14,746 nt of DNA from an uncultured Pseudomonadota bacterium. GTDB lineage: Bacteria > Pseudomonadota > Gammaproteobacteria > Burkholderiales > SG8-39. Where the stretch lies: positions 1 to 14,746 of the forward strand of contig CAIVVS010000231.1 in assembly GCA_903909415.1 (NCBI GenBank). The letters run 5' to 3'. The notes under the pieces are model-generated. The model searched no databases, was not told where the DNA came from, and was given only the letters and a program-made list of their open reading frames with translations. This document shows positions 1-6,176 of the stretch, one piece after another (within the stretch, counting starts at the first letter, position 1; the number at the start of each line of letters is the position of its first letter). The translations under genes were made by a program, and so were the position numbers.

Positions 1-1164
1 GCGATGGACAAGGTCGGCAAGGAAGGCGTCATCACCGTTGAAGATGGCAAGTCGCTGGAAAGCGAACTGGAAGTCGTCGAAGGCATGCAGTTTGACCGTG
101 GCTACCTGTCGCCCTACTTCATCAACAACCAGGACAAGCAGATCGCCATTCTGGACAACCCCTTCGTGTTGCTGCACGACAAGAAGGTCAGCAACATCCG
201 TGATTTGCTGCCCTTGCTCGAGCAAGTCGCCAAGGCCGGTCGTCCGCTGCTGATCATCGCCGAAGACGTCGATGGCGAAGCGCTGGCGACCCTGGTGGTC
301 AACAACCTGCGTGGCATCCTCAAGACCGTTGCTGTCAAGGCTCCGGGCTTCGGTGACCGTCGCAAGGCCATGCTGGAAGACATCGCCATCCTGACCGGCG
401 GCACCGTGATCGCCGAGGAAGTCGGCCTGACGCTCGAGAAGGCCACCCTGAAGGACATGGGCCAGGCCAAGCGCATCGAGATCGGCAAGGAAGAGACCAC
501 CCTGATCGACGGCAGCGGCGACGCGAAAACGATCGAGGCGCGCGTGAAGAACATCCGCGTCCAGATCGACGAAGCCACCTCCGACTACGACAAGGAAAAG
601 CTCCAGGAACGCGTGGCCAAGCTGGCCGGCGGCGTGGCGCTGATCAAGGTCGGCGCGGCGACGGAAGTCGAGATGAAGGAGAAGAAGGCCCGCGTGGAAG
701 ACGCGCTGCACGCGACCCGTGCCGCCGTGGAAGAGGGCATCGTGGCCGGTGGCGGCGTTGCGCTGCTGCGCGCCCGTTCCGCGCTGGACAAGCAGAAGGT
801 GGACAACCCCGACCAGGAAGCCGGCGTCAAGATCGTGCGCCGCGCCCTTGAAGAGCCGCTGCGCGCCATCTGCGCCAACGCCGGTGCGGAAGCCTCGGTG
901 GTTGTGAACCGTGTGGTCGAGGGCAAGGGCAGCTTCGGCTTCAATGCCCAGACCGAAGCCTACGGTGACCTGGTGGAGATGGGCGTGGTCGATCCGACCA
1001 AGGTGACCCGCACCGCGCTGCAGAACGCCGCTTCGGTGGCCGGCCTGCTGCTGACCACGGACTGCGCCGTGGCCGAGCTGGTGGAAGACAAGAAGGCGCC
1101 GTCCGGCGGCCCCGACATGGGCGGCATGGGCGGGATGGGCGGCATGGGCGGCATGGACATGTAA
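1..1164 (+). CDS. groEL: Chaperonin GroEL (Hsp60), C-terminal part, 5' end outside the window
   Basis: ATP-driven folding chaperonin that works in the cytoplasm as a double ring of seven subunits capped by GroES. The visible 387 residues begin at the equivalent of about residue 165 of E. coli GroEL, so the first equatorial segment is missing; the frame is open to base 1. Seen here are the intermediate and apical domains ([16 protein letters not shown], then [13 protein letters not shown]), the returning equatorial domain with [15 protein letters not shown], whose Asp (codon at 700-702) matches the ATPase catalytic D398 of E. coli, and the AGGGVAL nucleotide loop. The tail is the usual flexible Gly-Gly-Met repeat ending in MDM. 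The protein is collinear with E. coli GroEL without obvious indels and looks fully functional. groES would be expected just upstream, outside the window. The ATG at position 4 is an internal methionine, not the start. Confidence 0.98.
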   Translation, partial: AMDKVGKEGVITVEDGKSLESELEVVEGMQFDRGYLSPYFINNQDKQIAILDNPFVLLHDKKVSNIRDLLPLLEQVAKAGRPLLIIAEDVDGEALATLVVNNLRGILKTVAVKAPGFGDRRKAMLEDIAILTGGTVIAEEVGLTLEKATLKDMGQAKRIEIGKEETTLIDGSGDAKTIEARVKNIRVQIDEATSDYDKEKLQERVAKLAGGVALIKVGAATEVEMKEKKARVEDALHATRAAVEEGIVAGGGVALLRARSALDKQKVDNPDQEAGVKIVRRALEEPLRAICANAGAEASVVVNRVVEGKGSFGFNAQTEAYGDLVEMGVVDPTKVTRTALQNAASVAGLLLTTDCAVAELVEDKKAPSGGPDMGGMGGMGGMGGMDM

Positions 1165-1185
1165 TTCGCGCTTCGCGCGAATTAC
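1161..1185 (+). other. Perfect hairpin overlapping the groEL stop codon
   Basis: An 11-bp perfect inverted repeat (1161-1171 and 1175-1185) with a TTC loop starts at the last base of the Met codon and includes the TAA stop. No T-run follows, so it is not a standard intrinsic terminator by itself. It could protect the 3' end of groEL mRNA or act together with the terminator about 75 bp downstream. Confidence 0.6.
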
Positions 1186-1199
1186 ATGCCGTAGGGTCG

Positions 1200-1242
1200 A
1201 ACAGAGGGAACCCGAGGTTCCCTCCGTTACCTCCCTCCGCAG
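1200..1242 (+). repeat. Hairpin repeat element, copy 1
   Basis: A 43-bp element that recurs at 1330-1373 with few differences. It contains a 9-bp perfect stem (1204-1212 with 1216-1224, loop CGA) followed by a pyrimidine-rich CCGTTACCTCCCTCCGCAG tail. It lies between the groEL stop and the terminator. It resembles a small dispersed palindromic (REP-like) unit, but dispersal in the genome cannot be judged from this window. Confidence 0.65.
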
Positions 1243-1256
1243 TAGTTGCAGCAAGG

Positions 1257-1283
1257 AAAAGCCCCGCTTCGGCGGGGCTTTTT
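1257..1283 (+). terminator. Bidirectional rho-independent terminator between groEL and the converging operon
   Basis: The 7-bp GC stem GCCCCGC / GCGGGGC (1261-1267, 1272-1278) has a TTCG loop and is flanked by AAAA on the left and TTTTT on the right. It therefore reads as an intrinsic terminator on both strands. On the plus strand it ends groEL transcription; on the minus strand it lies about 100 bp past the stop of the RidA-family gene and can end that operon. A and T flanks extend the stem by four pairs. Confidence 0.9.
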
Positions 1284-1329
1284 CGTTGGGGCGCGCGTTG
1301 CGCTCCGAGGAAAAGGGCGGGTCCGGAGG

Positions 1330-1373
1330 AACAGAGGGAACCCGGGGTTCTCTCCGTTACCTCCCCTCCGCAG
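1330..1373 (+). repeat. Hairpin repeat element, copy 2
   Basis: Second copy of the element at 1200-1242, 44 bp, with a few substitutions and one inserted C. The stem 1334-1342 / 1346-1354 is kept: the single change in the right arm turns a G-C pair into a G-U pair when transcribed. That suggests the structure matters or that the duplication is recent. It sits just downstream of the minus-strand RidA gene. Confidence 0.65.
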
Positions 1374-1384
1374 CGCGGGTGCAG

Positions 1385-1753
1385 CTAACGCGCTGCGTTG
1401 AAAGAGAGTTGAATCAGGCAGCCTTCCGGCAACGAGGTCACGCCGGAGATGCGTTGCGCGGGCCGGGGTGTGTCCTTGAAGCGGGCGTCGAGGACCGGCA
1501 ACAACCGCACGTGGTCGCGTTCCAGGCGGGCCAGTTGGATGTCCAGCATCAGCAGGGCGTCGAGCTTCAAGCCGGCCTGCGCCAGCAGCTCGGCCACATG
1601 GTCCAGCGCCAGCGCGGCCTGCTGCTCAATGCCTTCCGGGATACGGGCGCGGCCTTCGCGGATCGGGAGGATGCCGCACGAATGGAGGATGCCGCCGGCT
1701 TCGGTCATCGACGGGGTGCCGTTGCCTGCGCCATGGCGTGTGATCGTGCTCAT
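1385..1753 (-). CDS. RidA (YjgF/YER057c/UK114) family protein
   Basis: A 122-residue protein of the usual RidA size. RidA proteins are trimeric and hydrolyse reactive enamine/imine intermediates to ketones and ammonia; relatives in catabolic operons act on pathway-specific amino-acrylate-type products. The fold signature is visible: an early SCGILPIR strand, a central amphipathic helix (ALALDHVAELLAQAGL) and a C-terminal PAQRISGVTSLPEGCLIQLSF segment, where the Arg fits the carboxylate-binding arginine (R105 in E. coli RidA). The start ATG overlaps the stop of the Rieske oxygenase gene by 4 bp (1750-1753), and no good ribosome binding site precedes it, so it is probably translated by coupling. 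It is the last gene of the minus-strand operon. It may belong to a RidA subfamily with a different substrate; family assignment is firm, reaction is inferred. Confidence 0.85.
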   Translation of the reverse strand: MSTITRHGAGNGTPSMTEAGGILHSCGILPIREGRARIPEGIEQQAALALDHVAELLAQAGLKLDALLMLDIQLARLERDHVRLLPVLDARFKDTPRPAQRISGVTSLPEGCLIQLSFNAAR

Positions 1754-3144
1754 GGCTGGTACAGCGCTTCGGTGACCATGGTGCGCAGTCGGGATTCGAC
1801 TTCGCGCTGGCGTGCTTCCGGGGGCAGGTGCTGCGTGTCCAGCAATGACTGCGCGACCTCCCGGCCGAAGCGGTACAACGCGCGTTGCTGTTCCGCGAGC
1901 GGCGCATCCCGGGCGCCGGCCTTGACGATCTCGGCGACATAGGTCGGCACCACTGCGTCACCAGCGTAGAGGCGCGGTTGCGCGGGCTGTTGGCCCGCGG
2001 CCACAGCGCGTATGCCCTCGCGCAGCTGCCTGCGCAGCATCACCACGCCGGAATCGTGCGCCACCAGGTGCTCGTTACCGTGCAGCGCCACCGGGCGCTG
2101 GTGGCCCTGTGCGTCCCAGTCGCCGGGGTTGCGCTGGCGCTCTTCGTAGGGCCGGTCCCCCGTCTGGCCGAAGCCGTCGGTCCTGAACGCGCCGATCAGG
2201 TCGCGCCGTCCCTCGTCGTGCGGGTCGATCAGGGTGTTGAAGTGGCGGATGCCGAAGGTAAGGTTGCTCGCGTCGTCCACCGGCACCACCCAGCGCGTGA
2301 TGCCGGCGCAGAGCGCGAACTTCCCGGCGTCGCCGCGCACGAAGGGCGTGCCGAACTGCGCCATGTTCGGCAGGATCACGTCGTTGGCGCGCACGTAGAG
2401 CATGCCGCCCCAGCGGCGCGTGGCCAGCGACAGGAAGCCGACCGGCGTCTCGACGTTGTCCACCACCGGCAGCGCGCCCATCATCTCGGTGAACTGCACC
2501 TCGCTGATCAGCGCGTGCACGAAGGGCACGTGCATCGGGTCTGCGCCATTCTCGTGCACCTGCAGCCAGTTGCAGGGGAAATGCAGCTTGTAGGCGCGCA
2601 TCTCGTTGTCCTGCGGCCAGGTGAAGGCGTCCAGCAGCGGGAAGGGCGGCATCGTTCCCGGCGGCCCCATGTAGGCAAACACCAGTCCGAAGCACTCGAT
2701 CGCGGGATAGGCGCCGTGCGCGAGCTTCTCCGCGATGCGCACCTCGGCGGGCAGCGCGGGCGTCTCCAGGATCGTGCCGTCCACGTCGTACTTCCAGCCG
2801 TGGTAGCAGCAGCGGATGCCGCGCTCGCCGACGATGCCGAATTCCAGCGAGGCCCCGCGGTGGCTGCAGTAGCGGTGCAGCAGGCCGATGCGGCCGGCGC
2901 GGTCGCGGAACAGCACCAGGTCCTCGCCCAGGATGCGCAGCGCCACCGGCAACTCGCCGTCGTCTTCCGACAGCGCGACCGGCTGCCAGAAGCGGCGCAG
3001 GTATTCGCCGCCCGGCGTGCCGCGCCCGGTGCGGGTCAGCTCACCGTCCTCCTCGGTGGCTGGCGGCTGCGCCCAGCCCTGGTAGCGGCCGGCGGGCAGC
3101 GGGGGTGGGGCGGGTTTGCTCGAAGCGGGTGCGTCCTCGGCCAT
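1750..3144 (-). CDS. Rieske non-heme iron oxygenase, alpha subunit (aromatic ring-hydroxylating type)
   Basis: A 464-residue oxygenase component that would use O2 and electrons from a separate reductase to hydroxylate or demethylate an aromatic or heterocyclic substrate. The Rieske [2Fe-2S] site is C93-x-H95 and C112-x2-H115, in YCSHRGAS and CCYHGWKYD. The mononuclear iron motif is N192WLQVHENGADPMHVPFVH, supplying H205 and H210 with D202 as the likely electron bridge. The sequence style (LRRFWQPVALSEDDGELP, ILGEDLVLFRD) resembles the phthalate 4,5-dioxygenase-like group. I chose the ATG at 3144 because GGAGG lies 6 bp upstream; an upstream ATG at 3186 would add 14 Arg-rich residues and has no ribosome binding site. 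No beta subunit, ferredoxin or reductase gene is nearby, so electrons must come from a component encoded elsewhere. The substrate cannot be told from sequence. Confidence 0.93.
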   Translation of the reverse strand: MAEDAPASSKPAPPPLPAGRYQGWAQPPATEEDGELTRTGRGTPGGEYLRRFWQPVALSEDDGELPVALRILGEDLVLFRDRAGRIGLLHRYCSHRGASLEFGIVGERGIRCCYHGWKYDVDGTILETPALPAEVRIAEKLAHGAYPAIECFGLVFAYMGPPGTMPPFPLLDAFTWPQDNEMRAYKLHFPCNWLQVHENGADPMHVPFVHALISEVQFTEMMGALPVVDNVETPVGFLSLATRRWGGMLYVRANDVILPNMAQFGTPFVRGDAGKFALCAGITRWVVPVDDASNLTFGIRHFNTLIDPHDEGRRDLIGAFRTDGFGQTGDRPYEERQRNPGDWDAQGHQRPVALHGNEHLVAHDSGVVMLRRQLREGIRAVAAGQQPAQPRLYAGDAVVPTYVAEIVKAGARDAPLAEQQRALYRFGREVAQSLLDTQHLPPEARQREVESRLRTMVTEALYQP

Positions 3145-3150
3145 GCGGTA

Positions 3151-3155
3151 CCTCC
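3151..3155 (-). promoter_or_regulatory. Ribosome binding site fixing the Rieske oxygenase start
   Basis: GGAGG on the minus strand, 6 bp before the ATG at 3144. It decides between this start and the ATG 42 bp upstream at 3186, which has no Shine-Dalgarno match. Confidence 0.75.
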
Positions 3156-3209
3156 GTCGGCGTGACGGTTCTACCGCATGCAACAAGCGTGCCGAAGGGT
3201 GGCTAGCCT

Positions 3210-3291
3210 CCGGCCTTCAGATCGCCCCGGCCCTCGGATCGCTTCCGCTTCAGATCGCTCCCGCCTTCAGATTGCTTCCGCTTCAGATCGC
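3210..3291 (-). repeat. Degenerate tandem repeat, five 16/17-bp units (33-bp period), overlapping the dehydrogenase 3' end
   Basis: Five units, 3210-3225, 3226-3242, 3243-3258, 3259-3275 and 3276-3291, alternate in length 16/17/16/17/16 and share the plus-strand core TTCAGATCGC. Units 2+3 and 4+5 form two 33-bp copies that differ at a handful of bases. The rightmost unit holds the last codons and TGA stop of the dehydrogenase gene, so the other units repeat the gene's end (minus strand GCGATCTGAAG). It fills much of the 138-bp gap before the Rieske gene. Confidence 0.75.
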
Positions 3292-4350
3292 CTCGGCGAT
3301 GGCCTTGCCCAGGTCCGAAGTCTTGGCCTTGCCGCCGATGTCCGGGGTGCGCGGGGCGCCGGATGCGGGGTCGAGCACGGTCTCGATCGCGCGGACGATG
3401 GCGTCATGCGCGTCGCGGTGGCCAAGGAACTCGAGCATCAGCGCGCCGGACCAGATCTGTCCGATCGGGTTCGCGACCTGCTTGCCGGCGATGTCCGGCG
3501 CCGAACCGTGCACCGGTTCGAACAGCGAAGGGAACAGGCGCTCGGCATTGATGTTGCCCGAGGGCGCGATGCCGATGGTGCCTGTGCAGGCCGGGCCCAG
3601 GTCCGACAGGATGTCGCCGAACAGGTTGGAGGCCACCACCACGTCGAACCAGTCCGGGTGCAGCACGAAGTTGGCCGACAGGATGTCGATGTGGTACTTG
3701 TCGGTGCGGACGGCGGGGTAGTTCCTGGACATCGCCTCGACGCGCTCGTCCCAGTACGGCATGGTGATGGAGATGCCGTTGGACTTGGTGGCCGAGGTGA
3801 GGTGTTTCTTGGGGCGCTTCATCGCGAGCTCGTAGGCGAACTTCAGGATGCGGTCCACGCCCTTCCGGCTGAAGGTGGACTGCTGCATCACCACCTCGCG
3901 GTCGGTGCCCTCGAAGGCGCGCCCGCCGATCGAGGAATACTCGCCCTCGGTGTTCTCGCGCACCACGATGAAGTCGATGTCACCGGGCTTCCGGTCGGCC
4001 AGCGGCGAGCGGATGCCGGGCATCAGGCGCACCGGGCGCATGTTCACGTACTGGTCGAACTCGCGCCGGAACTTGATCAGGCTGTCCCAGAGCGAGATGT
4101 GGTCGGGCACGCGCGCCGGCCAGCCGCAGGCGCCGAAGAACAGGCATTCGTGCCCGCCGATCTGGTCCTTCCAGTCCTTGGGCATCCAGGCGCCGATCTT
4201 GTCGTAGTTCTTCCAGCTCCAGTCGAACTCGTCGAAGGCCAGGTCCAGGCTGAACTTGCGCGCGGTGGCGTCCAGCACGCGCAGCGCCTCGGGCATGACT
4301 TCCGTGCCGATGCCGTCGCCGGGGATCACCGCGATTCTGTGCTTTGCCAT
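3283..4350 (-). CDS. Tartrate dehydrogenase / D-malate dehydrogenase family (isocitrate/isopropylmalate dehydrogenase fold)
   Basis: A 355-residue NAD-dependent beta-decarboxylating dehydrogenase of the TtuC/DmlA type, which oxidises D-malate to pyruvate and CO2 or tartrate to oxaloglycolate with Mg2+ or Mn2+. The N-terminus IAVIPGDGIGTEV is typical. RENTEGEYS (131-139) holds a substrate-binding Arg. K189 in TKSNG and D222 are catalytic or metal residues, and NLFGDILSDL supplies D246 and D250 for the metal. HGSAPDIAGK (281-290) is the NAD-binding segment. Full length for the family. It starts 9 bp after the hydrolase stop, so the two are co-transcribed. Family members are hard to tell apart by substrate and often act on tartrate, D-malate and related 2-hydroxy acids. 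In this operon it may process a hydroxy-diacid formed by ring cleavage, which is inference. Confidence 0.9.
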   Translation of the reverse strand: MAKHRIAVIPGDGIGTEVMPEALRVLDATARKFSLDLAFDEFDWSWKNYDKIGAWMPKDWKDQIGGHECLFFGACGWPARVPDHISLWDSLIKFRREFDQYVNMRPVRLMPGIRSPLADRKPGDIDFIVVRENTEGEYSSIGGRAFEGTDREVVMQQSTFSRKGVDRILKFAYELAMKRPKKHLTSATKSNGISITMPYWDERVEAMSRNYPAVRTDKYHIDILSANFVLHPDWFDVVVASNLFGDILSDLGPACTGTIGIAPSGNINAERLFPSLFEPVHGSAPDIAGKQVANPIGQIWSGALMLEFLGHRDAHDAIVRAIETVLDPASGAPRTPDIGGKAKTSDLGKAIAEAI

Positions 4351-4359
4351 GTCAGTCTT

Positions 4360-5256
4360 TCACTTTGGGGTGGAAACGGGGGAGGACAGGAAGGGCAGCA
4401 CCTCGGCGAGCAGCGCCTCGGGGGCTTCCTCGGGAATGTAGTGGCCGCAGGGCAGGGACCGGCCGCGCACGTCATCGGCGACGCGGCGCCATTCGGCGAG
4501 CGGGTCGAAGCACTGCTGGATCACGCCCTGCGCGCCCCACAGCACCAGCAGCGGGCAGGCCAGGCGCCGCCCGGCGTCGCGGTCGGCGCGGTCATGCTCC
4601 AGGTCGATGGTGGCGGCGGCACGGTAGTCCTCGCACATGCCGTGCACGCAGGCCGGGTCGCGCATGCAGCGCTCGTACTCCGCCATCGCCTCCGGGGCGA
4701 AGGGACCGAGCCCGGCGAAGCGGCTGCCCATGAGCTTGCGCAGGTAGAACACCGGGTCGGCGTTGATCAGGGTCTCGGGGAAGGGCGCCGGCTGGATCAG
4801 GAAGAACCAGTGCCAGTAGGCGCGCGCGAAGGCCATGCTGGTCTGCTCGTACATCGCCAGCGTGGGCGCGATGTCCAGCAGCGCCATGCGCGTGACCACG
4901 TCGGGATGGTCCATGGCCATGCGGTGCGCGACCCGGGCGCCCCGGTCGTGCGCCAGCACCGCGAAGCGCTCGTGCCCCAGCGCGCGCATCAGCGCGACCT
5001 GGTCAGCAGCCATGGTGCGCTTCGAGTAGTTCGCATGGCCGGGCTCGCCCGCGGGCTTGGACGAATCGCCGTAGCCGCGCAGGTCGGTGGCCACCACGGT
5101 GTAGCGTTCCGCCAGCGCCGGCGCGACGCGGTGCCAGATGGCGTGGGTCTGCGGATGGCCGTGCAGGAGCAGCAGGGCCGGGCCGCTGCCGCCGAAGGCG
5201 GCGCGAACGCGTATCCCGTTGGCCTCGACGTCCCGGCGTGTGAATCCGTGCAGCAT
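4360..5256 (-). CDS. Alpha/beta hydrolase, haloacetate (fluoroacetate) dehalogenase-like
   Basis: A 298-residue cytoplasmic alpha/beta hydrolase and first gene of the minus-strand operon. The oxyanion segment is HGHPQT (32-37), the nucleophile elbow HDRGAR gives D104 with R105 and R108, the acid is D128 in LLDIAPT, and H272 in CGHYIPEE completes the triad. H149-W150 in YWHWFF and Y211 match the halide pocket of characterised fluoroacetate dehalogenases. This full set supports cleavage of a carbon-halogen bond in a 2-haloacid, yielding a 2-hydroxyacid, but many relatives with these residues have not been tested and may hydrolyse other compounds. The open frame continues upstream, but the conserved fold begins here (MLHGFTRRDVEANGIRVR) and no better start is visible; the ribosome binding site is poor (GGGG directly before ATG), which leaves start placement slightly open. 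Confidence 0.88.
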   Translation of the reverse strand: MLHGFTRRDVEANGIRVRAAFGGSGPALLLLHGHPQTHAIWHRVAPALAERYTVVATDLRGYGDSSKPAGEPGHANYSKRTMAADQVALMRALGHERFAVLAHDRGARVAHRMAMDHPDVVTRMALLDIAPTLAMYEQTSMAFARAYWHWFFLIQPAPFPETLINADPVFYLRKLMGSRFAGLGPFAPEAMAEYERCMRDPACVHGMCEDYRAAATIDLEHDRADRDAGRRLACPLLVLWGAQGVIQQCFDPLAEWRRVADDVRGRSLPCGHYIPEEAPEALLAEVLPFLSSPVSTPK

Positions 5257-5467
5257 CCCCGGATTTTCGCAAAAAGCGCGGCCTGTCGCCGGGAAATCGG
5301 GCGCCCGCCCCCGGCCGGCTGGCTGCCGCGGGGGCGCTTTGCTACACTGGCCGACGACGGGATTTGCGCGCAGCCCGGCCCAGGCCTGAAGGACATGCGC
5401 GCGGTTCGTTTCGCCGTGACTCGCCGGCCCACGCAGGCCGGGGGCATGTGCGCCTGGAGGGGGAATC
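5257..5467. other. Divergent intergenic region between the catabolic operon and the two-component genes
   Basis: About 210 bp separate the hydrolase start on the minus strand from the response regulator start on the plus strand. It must hold the promoters of both units. I see an extended -10 on the plus strand (5340-5348). For the minus strand I see only a weak TGCGAAAAT just before the ATG. No gene and no clear operator palindrome is visible here. Confidence 0.6.
5340..5348 (+). promoter_or_regulatory. Candidate extended -10 promoter for the two-component operon
   Basis: TGCTACACT matches the extended -10 form TGnTAnnnT, with TACACT at 5343-5348. The -35 position (around 5320-5325, TGGCTG) is poor, as is common for extended -10 promoters. 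Transcription would begin near 5355 and give a leader of about 110 nt before the response regulator. Confidence 0.4.
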
Positions 5468-6148
5468 ATGCGCATCCTGATCGCCGAGGACGACGCCTTG
5501 CTGGCCGACGGGCTCACGGGCAGCCTGCGCCACGCCGGATACGCCGTCGATTGCGTCAAGACCGGGGCCGAGGCGGACACGGCGCTCGCCACCAGCGAAT
5601 TCGACCTGCTCATCCTGGACATCGGCCTGCCGCGCATGAGCGGACTGGAGGTGCTCAAGCGCCTGCGCAGCCGTGGCTCCAGCCTGCCGGTGCTGATCGT
5701 CACGGCGCTGGTGGGCGTGAACGACCGCGTGCGCGGGCTGGACCTGGGCGCGGACGACTACCTCGCCAAGCCCTTCGCGCTGGAGGAACTCGAGGCGCGG
5801 GTGCGCGCGCTCACCCGGCGCGGCGGCGCCGGCGCGGGCGGCATCGTGCGCCATGGCGCGCTGACCTACGACCAGCCGGGTCGCGTCGCCCACCTGAACG
5901 GCGAGATGCTGGACCTGTCGCCGCGCGAGCTGTCGCTTCTGGAGATCCTGCTGCAGCGGACCGGGCGCATGGTCAGCAAGGAGCAGCTGGTGGACCACCT
6001 GTGCGAGTGGGGCGAGGAGGTCAGCAGCAACGCGATCGAGGTGTACGTGCACCGCCTGCGCCGCAAGCTCGAGCCGGGCGGCGTGCGCATCGTCACCGTG
6101 CGCGGCCTGGGCTACTGCATCGAGAAGGCCAGGCAGGTCGCCGCCTAG
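5468..6148 (+). CDS. OmpR/TctD-family two-component response regulator
   Basis: A 226-residue DNA-binding response regulator. The receiver domain (1-115) has the acidic pair D8-D9, the phosphorylation site D51 in LLILDIGLP, T79 and K101 in LAKPF. The C-terminal winged-helix domain (about 125-220) has LSPRELSLLEILLQ and the recognition region SSNAIEVYVHRLRRKLE followed by VRGLGYCIE. The start ATG has GGAGG 7 bp upstream. The kinase gene follows after 28 bp. It resembles TctD of the tricarboxylate system, but no tctCBA transporter is present; its position before the DUF4212-symporter pair suggests it controls that transporter, which is inference. Confidence 0.95.
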   Translation: MRILIAEDDALLADGLTGSLRHAGYAVDCVKTGAEADTALATSEFDLLILDIGLPRMSGLEVLKRLRSRGSSLPVLIVTALVGVNDRVRGLDLGADDYLAKPFALEELEARVRALTRRGGAGAGGIVRHGALTYDQPGRVAHLNGEMLDLSPRELSLLEILLQRTGRMVSKEQLVDHLCEWGEEVSSNAIEVYVHRLRRKLEPGGVRIVTVRGLGYCIEKARQVAA

Positions 6149-6176
6149 GGCCCGGGCCCTGCCGAGGCCGAGCGCC

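Noticed and set aside
3210..3291. A CRISPR array
   Set aside because: Units are 16-17 bp, directly adjacent and degenerate, with no spacers and no cas genes.
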